Of a DNA stretch of 64,000 nucleotides, positions 1-11,699 are shown one piece after another (position 1 is the first letter of the stretch; every line of letters begins with the position of its first letter). Under the pieces are notes generated by a model. That model was not told the DNA's origin, did not search any database, and saw only the letters and a program-made list of their open reading frames with translations. A program made the position numbers and the translations under genes. Source of the stretch: Gonatopus flavifemur (Eukaryota; Arthropoda; Insecta; Hymenoptera; Dryinidae); the NCBI GenBank assembly GCA_018340375.1, contig JAFFJZ010000029.1:2232001-2296000 (forward strand), in the 5' to 3' direction.

Positions 1-40
1 CTCTATACGCACACACACACCACGTGACTCACACATACAG

Positions 41-507
41 TGTAACGTAAGCGTTAGGGAGAGAGAAGAAGGGGCATCTACGAGGAGGTAGAGGGGGCAA
101 CCGCGGCGAGAGTCGTGATTGAGCTAAGACGAGAGAACAGATTGTTTCCGGCCATCGACATATCAGCTACCTGATAGCTTGAACTCTCACACGCCCCACG
201 AGGCAAATCCATAATATCCACAGTGAAGTGAATTCTGAGCGATTCTCAGACCGTATACCCCCGCGGTATTCAAGTTATACTCGACGAGCTCTAGACGTTA
301 CAACCTCCTCGCAGCCACCCTTACCTCCACGGTGCACGCTAGGACCAGCATCTCGCCAGCCCACGGATTTGACGCCACGACACACCTACACCCACGACAC
401 GCATACACAAGACACACACACACACACACACGTTTAGCGGTAAGAAACGTAATATATTGAATTGTATTCATTTTGTGTTATCTTGTATGATCTAAGATCG
501 AGGAAAT

Positions 508-557
<50 letters not shown>

Positions 558-644
558 AAATATATATATGTATGTATGTATCGATAGTCTCAATCTATAC
601 GCTCTCTGACTATACACCCCGTTTTCCAAGACCCATTCATTATA
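41..644 (+). repeat. 5' LTR of gypsy element
   Basis: Near-identical to 7303-7876. It begins TGTAACGTAAGCG and ends CATTCATTATA, so it lacks the usual terminal CA. It contains an (AC)n run near 415-430 and a (TA)n microsatellite near 511-557, which differ in length between the two LTRs. Short open frames inside it, such as 228-437, repeat in both LTRs and are not genes. Confidence 0.95.
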
Positions 645-645
645 G

Positions 646-658
646 TGGCGCCCAACAC
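646..658 (+). promoter_or_regulatory. Primer-binding site (minus-strand priming)
   Basis: TGGCGCCCAACAC starts two bases after the 5' LTR. TGGCGCC is complementary to a tRNA 3' end, and this placement is where an LTR retrotransposon primes minus-strand DNA. A tRNA-Lys-like primer is plausible from the first eight bases; the exact tRNA is not established. Confidence 0.8.
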
Positions 659-1724
659 AAAAAAACCCACATACATGACATACAAGCACACATACACACT
701 CAAACGAACAAAGAAACATTTTCAAACACACATATACCGCAAACATACCTATGGATGTAACACATAACCAAACTTAAATACAAATACATACACACTAAAA
801 CACATAAGAACACAACGAATTTTTCCCTCTGATATTTTGCACGCCTCTATCCATCTATGTTTAACTGAATACGTAAATGAAATATCGAAACATATACGTA
901 ATAGAAGAATTAAAATCGAATTTATATACACGAAGTCGTATAAAAAAAAAATATACAACAAAAAGCAATATACATATATCATATTCAAAACGTAAAGACA
1001 AGATTCAAAGGAGAATAAAAACGTGACAAAATCGTGAAAATCGATCAGAAAAGGATTAAACACCGTGTATATAAATTCCATAGAACGAACAATAAGAAAT
1101 CCATTATATGTAAAGGAAATTATATATGTACGAATATCATACGAAAATATCGAAGCGTGCGTGTGCGCGCATGCATACATGTAGGGAACCATAAGAACAC
1201 GCGTACATACACACGAGAGGCATATAATCGCACATAACGATACTCTACGTGCAAGAAGAAGAATAACCTTGAGCGCGGAGTAGAGTATCGTCGACGCGAT
1301 AAGACGCGACATAGAGACATAAGACATAAACATCATTCCTGAGTCGACACAAAGTATAAGAAAACACATACAAACGAATCGATTGAATCAATCGAAGTCT
1401 AAAATTCCTTGATGAATCCAAATGAAAGACGAATAATTCGAAAGTAATAGCATGGAAAATTAAATAGAGATTAAATTCAACAGAAGAACCGACTAAATCA
1501 TAAATATAACTACACATATTACTGGACACACAAACCATACAAAAGACGAACGAAAAACACACATATACACATACACACATATCATCACAAGTAACACATA
1601 ACACACGATACAATACAGCTACAGTAAACAAGGAAGACACATACATACGAAAACTGAAAATTCAAACGAACGAAATTACACAACGAAATATCAAGTTTAA
1701 ATTGAATTAAAACCGAAACACAAA
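659..1724 (+). other. Long untranslated leader of gypsy element
   Basis: About 1.07 kb of A/C-rich sequence between the primer-binding site and the gag ATG. No plus-strand frame here resembles a protein. The minus-strand open frames (for example 749-1369 and 1245-1646) arise from the skewed composition, since stop codons are rare in the complement. It would hold packaging and dimerisation signals if functional, but none is identifiable by eye. Confidence 0.7.
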
Positions 1725-3224
1725 ATGAATAGACAAAACAGACACAACGAAACATACATACCAACAGATTATAGACACACACGCAATGAAAACCAACACG
1801 AACGAAGAACAAGAAGAAGTTTGAATGACGAGACACAAGATAGACAAGGACATACCACACAGACAGAATATAGTCAAACCTTTACACAAGACAGTTTTCT
1901 AAGGGATAATCAAGAATTCATTGACGAAACGAACCATTTATTAGAACATTTCAACCACCCGAACGTACAACAAAGACGAAGACAAAGACAAAATATACAA
2001 AGAGACCGACCAGAAAGAGACAGAAACAGCACGATGTTGAGGAACTTTTTACATAGAGACTCTGTTCACAATAACGAACTGAGTAGAGCAGAATCGAACC
2101 ACACACAGAGAACACATAGACAGGAACACGTAGAACCGGAAATCACAGTAAGAAACACAATAAATGAAAATAGAAATCACACATTAGACGGAATAGATAG
2201 TTATGAAACAGACATACAGACCGAACCAGAGAGGGGTAGGCCTTCCACACAAAACAATAGACACACAACTAGACAAAGACAGAAATACACAGACACAAGC
2301 GAAGAGGAAATGATACGAAACGACACATATAGGATACAAACATATAACACAGGGAACAAAAAAATCCTACGAAAACCACGACTACCGGTGACAAATTTGA
2401 ATATTGAATTCAACGGGAACGAAACAGAAGACCCCGAACAATTTTTACTGAAACTAGCACAATACTAAAACACATACACATTCACAGACAGGGAAATACT
2501 ATTACTACTACCACAAATATTGCACAACATAGCATTCGAGTGGCATACACTAAATTATAGGAAATGGGAGAACTTACAAGAATTTGAAAAAGATTTCAGG
2601 GAAACATTCTTTCCACATGATTACACAGAAAGATTGGAGGAAAAATTGAAGAGGTGTACACAACAAAAAGATGAAAATATTACAAAATACCTAATAAGAT
2701 TCAGAACAATAATGAACAAAATTTGGCCACCACACCCCCTAAATACACAATTGAACGAAGCATACAAAAACTTACAATGAGAATACAACTTATATATGAA
2801 AAGAGAAGAATTTGACACATTTGAACAGTTGGAAAGAAAGGGAAAAACACTAGAAGCAATGAAACAAGGGAAACAGGAATGGACAACACACACAAATGAC
2901 TCAGGGGAACAAAACACGGAACCAAGAACAACACCAAGGTACGATAACACGTACACACAAAGAAGACCATTTTGGAACCAAAACACACAAAACCCACAGA
3001 CACACAACAATAGAACAACAGAACGAAGACCACCACTATCACCGACACCCACATACCCATCAAATACACAGCACGGAGGAAACCGAAGGACAAGAACGAC
3101 AGAGACCGAAATTAATACCCGACAAAACACCAACACAAACACGGGAACAATCCCAAAAGGATGTTTTAATTGCGGCCAACAAGGTCATTGGAGGTTAAAC
3201 TGCCCGAATAACCGAAAAAACTAA
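1725..3224 (+). pseudogene. gag: gag polyprotein, two nonsense stops
   Basis: One continuous reading frame from an ATG at 1725 to TAA at 3222-3224, broken by in-frame stops at 2466-2468 (TAA) and 2778-2780 (TGA). All three open segments share a frame, so these are point mutations rather than indels. The C-terminal part (3162-3203) encodes a CCHC zinc knuckle of form C-x2-C-x4-H-x4-C, the nucleocapsid RNA-binding motif. The N-terminal 250 residues are very polar (Arg, Asn, Thr, Gln-rich); the middle, from about 2400, has the hydrophobic and charged pattern of a gypsy capsid. Translation would continue into pol by -1 frameshifting at 3215-3221. Gag packages element RNA in virus-like particles. 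Two stops mean no full-length product from this copy. Confidence 0.9.
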
Positions 3225-6200
3225 CCAGGGGGCAAAAACGGGTGGAAGAAACCCCCTTGAAGAACACAACACAAACACCCGAACATATAATTACGATAGA
3301 CGAGGAAGAATATGACCCAAGACCATACATAAAAGTACAGATAGGAAATAGAATAACAAGCGCACTAATAGACACAGGATCCACACATACATACGCAAAC
3401 ATAGAAATCATGGGAATATTAGAGGAACAACAAATAAAAATACACAAACCGGAAGAAGCAACAGTAATAACAGCAGACGGATCGGAGGCAGAAATAATAG
3501 GAACAATAAAACCAACAGTATTAGTACACGGAAAACCATACGAACTGACAATACGAATACCGCCGACCTTACAATACACACTTATATTAGGAATAGGTAG
3601 TTCAAAAAAAATGAAAACAACGATTACATTCAATGAGAACAAACTGGAGGAACACCTAAAACAAAAAGAAACAAAGAAAAACGAAACACAAAACACCGAA
3701 ACGAGAAATGAAAAAACGGCGAACACACAACAACACAGCACACGTAAAAGAGAAGTACTATTACCAACACCGAAGATGAAAGCAAACACAAAACTATACC
3801 CAAACGCACCAATACTAGATAAAAAGGAAATAGAGGAAATGCTATACGGAACGAATACCCAAAAACAAGAAATAGAATTCGTTAGTAGCATAAAAGAATT
3901 GAAAGAATACGAAAAAAAGCAAATCGATAGAATAGTACAAGAATTTACACGAAAAAACACAGACGACACATTGCAACACACAGAACTAGTCAAGCACAAA
4001 ATAGAACTAGAAAAGAACGGACCGAAGAAACAAAAACCTTACAACACATCACCTAAAATACTACAACACATGCACGAAGAAGTGAACAAAATGTTAACCG
4101 AAGATGTAATAGAACCCTCAAACAGTAACTGGTCAAGTCCAGTTATAATGGTGAAAAAACCGAACAACAAATACCGATTCTGCATAGACTTCAGGGATGT
4201 GAATAACAAGACAAAAAAGGACGCATACCCCATACCCAACATGACAAACATACTAGACAAACTACACATAGCAAACTACATTTCAAAAATAGACCTGAGC
4301 CAAGCATATTTCCAAATACCCCTGGACGAGGACAGCAGACACATCACGGCTTTCACAGTCCCAGGAAAAGGACTATTTCAATTCAGAAGAATGCCATACG
4401 GACTGACAAACGCACCAGCGACGTTGCAGAGACTCATGGACAGACTTATAGGCCCAGGCTCAGAACCATATGCTTTCTCATACCTGGACGACATAATCAT
4501 AGTCACAAAAACACTCGAGGAACACCTATACTGGCTAAAGACAATACTAGGAAAAATTAGAGATGCTAAACTGACAATAAATAGGGAAAAATGCGAATTC
4601 GAATGCACGCAAGTAAAATACTTGGGATACATAGTAGACAGAGACGGACTACACATAGATACAGATAAAATACAACCAATACTCAACTACACACCACCTA
4701 AGACACTCAGACAAATACGCAGACTCATAGGGATGACATCCTGGTACAGACGCTTCATTCCAAACTTCGCACAGAAAACAGAACCAATTAGCAGATTACT
4801 CAAAGGAAACTGCAAAGAAAAATGGGGAGAAACACAAAACAGAGCACTGGATGAAATTAAACACGTACTGACGACCCCACCTGTACTCAAACAACCAGAC
4901 TTCACAAAAACATTCTTCATACACACGGACGCAAGTAACACAGGACTAGGAGCAATTATAACACAAAAACACGGGGACAAAGAACACGTAATAGCATATG
5001 CCAGCAGAACATTAAACGACGCGGAAAAAAATTATTCCGGAACAGAAAAAGAATGTCTAGCGGTAAAGTGGGCCATAGAGAAATTCAGACCGTACATCGA
5101 AGGAGAAAAATTCACAGTAGTAACGGACCACGCGTCATTAAAATGGCTACATAACTTGAAAAACCCCACGGGTAGACTAGGAAAATGGGCCTTAGAATTA
5201 CAACACCATAACTACGATATAATTCACAGGAAAGGAGAAGAACATTACGGACCAGACGCACTATCACGATTACACAAGGACACAGAAGGAGTAGCACACA
5301 TAACAGAACAAACGGGCACATGGTACGAATATAAGAAAAAACAAACACAAAAGCACCCAAACGAAAACAAAAACTGGACGATAATAAATGACAACCTATA
5401 CTTCTACAGACCAGACCCCCTACACACAGAACTACTGCCGGATAACAACCCATGGAGACTTGTAATACTGAAAAAACTACAAAACAGAATACTGACAGAG
5501 AATCACGACACACCACAATCAGGCCACCTGGGAATAGAGAAAGCATACATGAGGATAGCGAAATACTACTTCTAGCCAGGGATATATAGGGACACCGTAA
5601 ATTACGTGAAAAAATGTAATAAATGCCAAATGTCAAAGATAGAACAACAAAAACCCATGGGATACATGGGACACAGAATAATCGAAGAACCTTGGACAGT
5701 CGTGGCAATGGACATCATGGGTCCAAAACCAATGACAAAGAACAAATACCAATACATTCTAGTAATAACAGACTTATACACCAAATGGACAGAAATAGCC
5801 CCAATGAAGAAAGCAAACGCAGAAACAGTACAGAAAATAGTAAAATCACAACTAATTTCAAGATGGGGGACACCAAGAATAATAATAACAGATAACGGAC
5901 AACCATTTGTAAACAAACTCATGGGAAAACTAACAGAAACACTAGGTATCAGACACACAACAACCCCACCATATCACCCCCAAGCAAACCCAGTAGAACG
6001 AACGAACAGAACAATCAACGCAATAATAAGAACGTTGGTAGACAAAAACCATAAAGATTGGGACGAACACATAGAAGACATACAATTCGCGATAAACACA
6101 AGTAAACACAGCTCCATAAAATACACACCAGCATTCCTAAACCTAGGCAGGGAACTCACACCACTACAATCATTCAAACACGACGTAGAAAACACACAAG

Positions 6201-6544
6201 AAATAGAAAACACAGACATAAATCACTGGACAGACAGGTTAAAGAAACTAAAAATAATTAAAGAAGAAGTACAAAAACACTTATTAGAAGCAAACGAAAA
6301 ACAAACACATCACTATAACTTACGCAGAAAAAACACAGAATTCAAAATAGGGGATAGAGTATTGGAGTTAAACCACACACTATCCTCGAAACAGAAAGGA
6401 ACAACAAGTAAATGGGATAAAAAATACACAGGCCCATACACAATCATAAAAAAATACTCGCCACTAGTATATGAATTAATGAATAGACAGGGGAACTCTA
6501 TCGGGAAAATACACATTAAAGACCTGAAAAGATTTTATGAATAA
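3212..6544 (+). pseudogene. pol: pol polyprotein (PR-RT-RNase H-IN), one nonsense stop
   Basis: Frame open from 3212 with no ATG, as expected for a frameshift product; TAA at 6542-6544. Protease: LIDTGSTHTY near 3365-3395 supplies the catalytic Asp-Thr-Gly. Reverse transcriptase: YLDDIIIV at 4481-4504 is the metal-binding motif. RNase H: HTDASNTGLGA near 4920. Integrase: an H2C2 zinc domain spanning about 5510-5640, then catalytic Asp in DIMGP (about 5710), Asp in TDNG (about 5889) and Glu in PVERTNR (about 5998). A TAG at 5573-5575 falls inside the integrase zinc domain, where the family has a conserved Trp; the downstream 5606-6544 frame is the same frame. All catalytic residues inspected are kept, so this single stop is the only obvious lesion. 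Pol processes Gag, copies the RNA and integrates the DNA. Confidence 0.93.
3215..3221 (+). promoter_or_regulatory. -1 ribosomal frameshift slippery heptamer (gag-pol)
   Basis: A AAA AAC lies exactly in the gag reading frame, and the gag UAA stop follows immediately at 3222. The pol frame is the -1 frame and is open from 3212. X-XXY-YYZ heptamers of this type are the known signal for -1 frameshifting in retroelements. A downstream stimulatory structure was not evaluated. Confidence 0.8.
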
Positions 6545-7288
6545 CAATACCAGAACAACCGTTTTTAAATGGAAATAATAACCCCAAACCCTTTACGTTA
6601 CAGACAGAAGACAGAACTACAGAATAGAACTAGATAAATTAAGTGAACAGTAGAAAAGAAACACGAAATACATGGATGCATGCGGGGATGCACACGCCTA
6701 GATACATTTTTCCTTTTGTTATTGAAAAAAAAAAAAAATTTTTTTCTCTTCTCCTGATCAATATCAACACATGTTAGTAAGAATAGGCTAAGACAAACAC
6801 AGATAGTATAAGCAAACACAAACACACCCACACAAAAATTTGAACACGTAGAAGAGACAAGGAACAAATGTAGAAAAAGAACATGCACACCCACACAAAC
6901 GATTGTAAAGTAAGAACACACACACAGGAACAAATGTGGAAAAAGGAATAAACACGCACACACACACTACACAAATAGCGAACAGAACAAGAACAAACAC
7001 AAACAACGAAATAGGAAATAAGAATAGAATAGATAAAGCCAAAGAAAAAAAGAGAAAATAAAATTTTTTGTCTGTTGAATACACCATATGGAAAGTACGT
7101 TACAAATAATAAACGAACCCAAATAGAAAACTAGAATATACATAGGTTAAGTAAACTCTGTAAGGAAAACGTAGAAATAAGGAACAGACACAGGGGGACA
7201 GGCAAACACAACACCCAAGACATGGACGGAACAAACAAACAAGGGGCCTGCAACTGGAAGGAACACTTCGCTCACGCTTCGTCCCACC
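6545..7288 (+). other. Post-pol noncoding region of gypsy element
   Basis: About 740 bp between the pol stop and the polypurine tract. No plus-strand frame of note; in particular no envelope gene with signal peptide or membrane segment. It includes an A/T run near 6724-6748 and A/C-rich low-complexity sequence. Minus-strand frames here are compositional artefacts. Confidence 0.7.
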
Positions 7289-7302
7289 GTGGAGGGGTGG
7301 AG
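7289..7302 (+). promoter_or_regulatory. Polypurine tract
   Basis: GTGGAGGGGTGGAG abuts the start of the 3' LTR at 7303, the position at which plus-strand DNA synthesis is primed in LTR retrotransposons. Confidence 0.8.
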
Positions 7303-7767
7303 TGTAACGTAAGCGTTAGGAAGAGAGGAGAAGGGGCACCTAAAAGGAGGTGGAGGGGGCAACAGCGGCGAGAGTCGTGATTGAGCTAAGACGAGAGAAC
7401 AGATTGTTTCCGGCCATCGACATATCAGCTACCTGATAGCTTGAACTCTCACATGCCCCACGAGGCAAATCCATAATATCCACAGTGAAGTGAATTCTGA
7501 GCGATTCTCAGACCGTATACCCCCGCGGTATTCAAGTTATAGTCGACGAGCTCTGGACGTTACAACCTCCTCGCAGCCACCCTTACCTCCACGGTGCACG
7601 CTAGGACCAGCATCTCGCCAGCCCACGGATTTGACGCCACGACACACCTACACCCACGACACGCATACACCAGACACACACACACACACACGTTTAGCGG
7701 TAAGAAACGTAATATATTGGATTGTATTTATTTTGTGTTATCTTGTATGATCTGAGATCGAGGAAAC

Positions 7768-7815
<48 letters not shown>

Positions 7816-7876
7816 CGATAGTATCAATCTATACGCTCTGACTATACACCCCGTTTTCCAAGACCCATTCATTATA
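7303..7876 (+). repeat. 3' LTR of gypsy element
   Basis: Matches 41-644 with scattered substitutions and shorter (AC)n and (TA)n tracts; starts TGTAACGTAAGCG and ends CATTCATTATA. ACAG follows at 7877-7880, repeating the bases before the 5' LTR. Confidence 0.95.
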
Positions 7877-7880
7877 ACAG

Positions 7881-8188
7881 ACATACATTTGAAATGAAGA
7901 AAGTATCACTTCTCAACACAGACATCTGAAAAACTCATTATCAGCAAGGAATGCCAGTTAATAATGAGTTTGAATAAGTTATGATGAATTTTCTCTTCTC
8001 AGCAACCCTTGAATGGTCTCTCTACCCCTGATACTTCTTTCTATATAAAATTTGTGTCCTCCTCCATATTAACAATGGATGATAATGAGAAATAGCGATT
8101 GGAAGAGTTTTTAGAATCGAATATCGATGAAAAATAAAAGCCATATAAAAATAAATCAGATTAAATAACGATATTTCACTCCAAAAGG
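7881..8188. other. Unassigned sequence between elements
   Basis: About 300 bp of AT-rich sequence between the gypsy target duplication and the first mariner. No coding frame, repeat or RNA gene was recognised. Confidence 0.5.
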
Positions 8189-8190
8189 TA

Positions 8191-9462
8191 TTAGGTGTTG
8201 GAATTAATTCGTAGTGTTATACAAAAGCTGACGTAGGTAGTACAGTATTGCTACCTAAAATAATCTATTAACCGTGGAATAGCTATTATTGGACGTCATT
8301 TGTTCCACATAACCTTCTTTTGACTCGTAAATAACAACACTTCATAACTTATTGAACATGTCAAAATTTATACCGAATGAAGTGTTTTTGCGGGGAGTCT
8401 TATTCCATTACTTCAATATGAACAAAAGTGCTGCTGAAGCCCATCATATTTGAGTGGAAGTGTATGGTGAACATGGTATAGCTGAGCAAATGTGTCGAAA
8501 ATGGTTTGCACGTTGCAAAGCTGGTGATTTCGACTTGGATGATAAGGAGCGACCTGGCCAGCCAAAAAAATTTGAAGATACTAATTTGGAAGACGTTGCT
8601 CCATGAAGACTCATGTCAAACCCTTTAAGAATTGTCGACATCATTGGGAGTTGACTTATCAACGGTAGGAAAACGTCTAAAAAGTTTGGGCATGATCCGG
8701 GAGGGGGGACGTTGGATCGCATATGAATTGGAACCAAGGGACATTGAGAGGTGTTCTTTGACGTATGAACTGCTGCTTCAACGGCAGAAAAGGAAGGGTT
8801 TCTCGCATAGAATTGTCACTGACGATGAGAAATGGATCCATTACGACAATCCGAAGCGCAGAAAGTCATGGATTAAGCCCGGCCAACCATCACAACAAGT
8901 GGCAAAGCCAAATATCCATGGGTCTAAGCTCCTGCTCTGTATTTGGTGTAATCAGATGGGTGTGATTTATTATGAACTGTTGAAACCGAATGGAACCATA
9001 ACTGGGGATCGTTACTGACTACAATTGATGCGCTCAAGCCATGCATTGGAAGAAAAACGACCGGAATACTCCAAAAGACGTGACAAAGTCATTTTGCCGC
9101 TCGTCCGCACGTCGCAAAACCGTTGAAAATATACCTCGAAACACTTGAATGACACGTTCTACCCCACCCGCCGTATTCTCTAGATGTTGCGCCATCTCAT
9201 TACCATTTGTTCCGTTCGATGGCTCATAGCTTGCCTGAGCAAAAATTCACTTCTCACGGAGATTGCCAAAAATGGGTCGATTCGTGGATTGCATCCAAAG
9301 ATGATGCGTTCTTCCGACACGGTATTCATTCCTTGCCCGAAAGATGGTCGAATGTAGTCGAAAGCGATGGACACTACTCTGAATAATGTATTCTTTGATT
9401 TCCATTTGAAATAAATAATTTTTTTCATCAAAAAAACGCTACGAATTAATTCCAATTCTTGA
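8191..9462 (+). mobile_element. Mariner transposon, degenerate
   Basis: A 1272-bp element flanked by TA dinucleotides (8189-8190 and 9463-9464). The left terminus has TTGGAATTAATTCGTAGTG and the right terminus its near-perfect inverse, the outermost bases having drifted. Length, TA target and the encoded D34D-type transposase fit mariner. Confidence 0.88.
8358..9386 (+). pseudogene. Mariner transposase, inactivated
   Basis: Begins MSKFIPNEVFLRG at 8358 and ends DGHYSE at 9386. The helix-turn-helix region (AAEAHH, then VEVYGEHG) contains an in-frame stop near 8451. A frameshift near 8600 moves to the frame that is clean from 8632, after another stop (TAA) near 8620. The catalytic domain shows IVTDDEKWIHYDNP with the first Asp intact and runs to a stop near 9016. 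Near 9095 the HDNA motif carrying the second catalytic Asp has been lost by a small deletion, and at about 9190 the third Asp position reads His (APSHYHLF). It therefore cannot catalyse transposition. Nearest relative in this window is the copy at 20507-21556. Confidence 0.88.
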
Positions 9463-10409
9463 TATTTAAAATTTTTCTCGAGAAAATCCTATCAAACAAT
9501 ATATTCTCTCTCAAATGAAAATTGCATCGATGGATAATATGCATAAATTCTCTTTGAAAACGACGAGAAAAAACTTTCACATTTAAAACAATATTTACAT
9601 CCAAAAAACAGTTCAATAAGAACTTGAGAAATACTCTAAATGGAAAACCTTCCTCTGAATTGACGTGAAAATTCAATTCATTGAGAGTCTCGAAACATCT
9701 ATAAATTCAATGTATACTTTATAAAAACTCTGTATAAACCCTATGAATTCAGGGGGAAATTCCATTAAAACTTCCATTAAATCTCAATGGAGTTTTCTAC
9801 GAAACTTTCTATAAAAATTTCTCTGAATTTCAAATAGAATTTAATGAAACTCTGGTAGAATTTTTTGTGAAACTCTATAGATTTCAACTAAAATTCTATA
9901 AAATTTCTATATAAAACCCTCTCACATAAGGAAAACTTAACCGAACCCTTATAAGAATTCTATAAATCGCTACAAAACTTCACAAAGTTCAGAATCATTC
10001 GGTTGAAAATCTATGAAAATCCAATACAAAGTCCATGAGCCTCTTATGAAACGTCTATGTGACTTGGATAAGAACTTTATTATAAACGTCTTATAAAACT
10101 TCATAATCCCAATGAAAATCTTCCATGAAACACTGTGGATTTCTATGGGAATCCAGAGTGAACCCTGAATAAATTCCATATGTAATTTTCTATGAATTTC
10201 TTTACCTTCTATGACAACTCTCTATGAAATTCAATGAAATTCGATAGAAATTCCATGGATTGAATGTTACACTTGCACAGAGTTTTTGAAAAAGAACTTT
10301 CATTCTCAACTAATGAATCACAAATAAATTGAAATGAGATCAGATCCAAATTCGCTTGTTTTGGAAGGTTAGTTTAGAATTGCAATATTCAGAATCCACA
10401 TTCTTGATA
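9463..10409. repeat. Degenerate simple repeat region
   Basis: From about 9690 to 10260 the sequence is dominated by imperfect iterations of short phrases such as CTATGAAATTC and TATAAAATTCC on the plus strand, without a stable period. It looks like an old decayed tandem array. The remainder (9463-9690 and 10260-10409) is AT-rich with no recognised feature; short minus-strand frames here are not supported. Confidence 0.5.
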
Positions 10410-10411
10410 TA

Positions 10412-11697
10412 CCAGGTGTTTAAGTATGAAACCGGAATTTTTGTACAGAAAAAACACGTTTATTGTAATGATATGAAACAAAGTAACTTATTCAAAGTAT
10501 TGTCCGTCGCTATCTATACATTTTTTCCATCTTTCTGGCAATTTGTGGATTCCGCGCCAAAAGAACTGTTGCTCTTTTGAGGCAAACCAGTCATCGAGCC
10601 ATTTTTGTACATCTTCGTAAGAAGTAAAGCGATGCTCAGCAAGTACGTGTCCCATCGATGCAAACAAGTAGTAATCGGATGGGGCAAGGTCCGGTGAGTA
10701 AGGCGCGTGCTGAAGAATCTCCCAACGGAACGACTCTATCGTTTCCTGGACCTGTTTTGCTTTGTGTGCTGGTGCATTGTCATGCAGCAAAATCACCTTG
10801 TGTTGTCTTTGTTGGTATTCTGGTCGTTTTTCACGCAAAACTCGATCCAAATCGATCATTTGTTGTCGGTAGCGTTGAGTATTGACAGTTTCCCCAGGTT
10901 TCAGCAGCTCGTAGTAGATTACGCCCTTTTGATCCCACTAAACACACAGCATTGTCTTTCGTCCGTAGCGGTATGGTCTTGCTGTCGATGTTGATGGTTC
11001 AGCCGGAGTAACCCATGACTTTTTGCGCTTAGGATTCTCGAAATATATCCACTTTTCATCGCCAGTCACAAGTCGATGGAGAAATGACTTTCTTTGGAAC
11101 CTGGCGAGCAGCATTTCGCATGATGTTTTGCGGTTTTCCTGCTGTCTTTCGTTGAGTTCATGTGGAACCCATTTCCCCACCTTTTGTATCTTTCCCATGA
11201 CTTTCAACCGAAGGGAGATGGCTTCTCGGGTCACCTTTAACTGATCCGCCAGTTATTGTTGTGTTTGAGCGTCGTCTTCGTCCAACAAGGCTTGCAGGTC
11301 AGCGTCTTCAAACTTTTTCGGTGGTCTTCCACGTTCTTCGTTCCTGACGTCAAAATCGCCACTTTTGAACCGTTTGAACCACTCGAAACACTGTGTTTTA
11401 CCGAGAGCATGCTCACCAAACGCCTCCACAAGCATTCGATGCGATTCGGCTGCGGTTTTCTTCAGATGAAAACAGAAAAGTAGTGCTGTCCACAAATCGT
11501 AATTTGTTGGCACAAAACTCGACATGTTTATCTCTAATAAACTAATGCTACTGAATGAAACTCGTGTTATTGTGAGTTGGAAATCTTTGTCGGATATCAA
11601 TACAATAACAAGACACCGCTGACGTGATGTGTCGGTAACTGCATCGACATCTAGCGCCACCTATGGGCAAATTCCAGTTCCAAACCTACACACCTGG
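10412..11697 (-). mobile_element. Mariner transposon with intact termini
   Basis: 1286 bp between TA dinucleotides at 10410-10411 and 11698-11699. Inverted repeats of about 29 bp start CCAGGTGT on each side and extend through GGAATTT with only a few mismatches. It encodes a transposase on the minus strand that retains every catalytic Asp but has two stops. Confidence 0.9.
10488..11525 (-). pseudogene. Mariner transposase, two nonsense stops
   Basis: A single frame of 345 codons plus stop, from ATG at 11525 (MSSFVPTNYDLW) to the TAA after DGQYFE at 10488. Two in-frame stops interrupt it: TAA at 11253-11255 after DDAQTQQ and TAG at 10938-10940 after KTMLCV. The N-terminal third is the paired helix-turn-helix DNA-binding domain (AAESHRMLVEAFGEHA, then RPPKKFED). 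The catalytic triad is present: Asp in VTGDEKWIYFENP, Asp in LLHDNAPAH, and 34 residues later Asp in APSDYYLF, giving mariner D34D spacing. Only two point changes separate it from an open frame, so it decayed fairly recently or under drift. Confidence 0.92.
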
Positions 11698-11699
11698 TA

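Larger units (their letters stand above)
41..7876 (+). mobile_element. Complete Ty3/gypsy LTR retrotransposon
   Basis: Two LTRs (41-644 and 7303-7876) bracket a primer-binding site, gag, pol (protease, reverse transcriptase, RNase H, integrase) and a polypurine tract. The tetranucleotide ACAG sits directly outside each end (37-40 and 7877-7880), the 4-bp target duplication expected for this superfamily. The domain order PR-RT-RH-IN is that of Ty3/gypsy. No envelope-like ORF is seen between pol and the 3' LTR. The plus strand is rich in A and C and poor in T and G throughout. The copy is defective: gag has two nonsense stops and pol one, and by eye the LTRs differ at about 16 positions outside their microsatellites (roughly 3 percent), so the insertion is not recent. 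Confidence 0.95.

Noticed and set aside
228..437. Plus-strand open frame in the 5' LTR (repeated at 7490-7750)
   Set aside because: It lies wholly in the LTR, runs into an (AC)n microsatellite, and recurs only because the LTR is duplicated.
749..1860. Several long minus-strand frames rich in Val, Cys, Phe and Tyr
   Set aside because: They are shadows of an A/C-rich retrotransposon plus strand, where the complement has few stops; no motif or signal supports them.
6598..7087. Possible membrane-protein or envelope frames after pol
   Set aside because: They are on the opposite strand to the element and are low-complexity Cys/Val/Phe runs; no plus-strand envelope frame exists.
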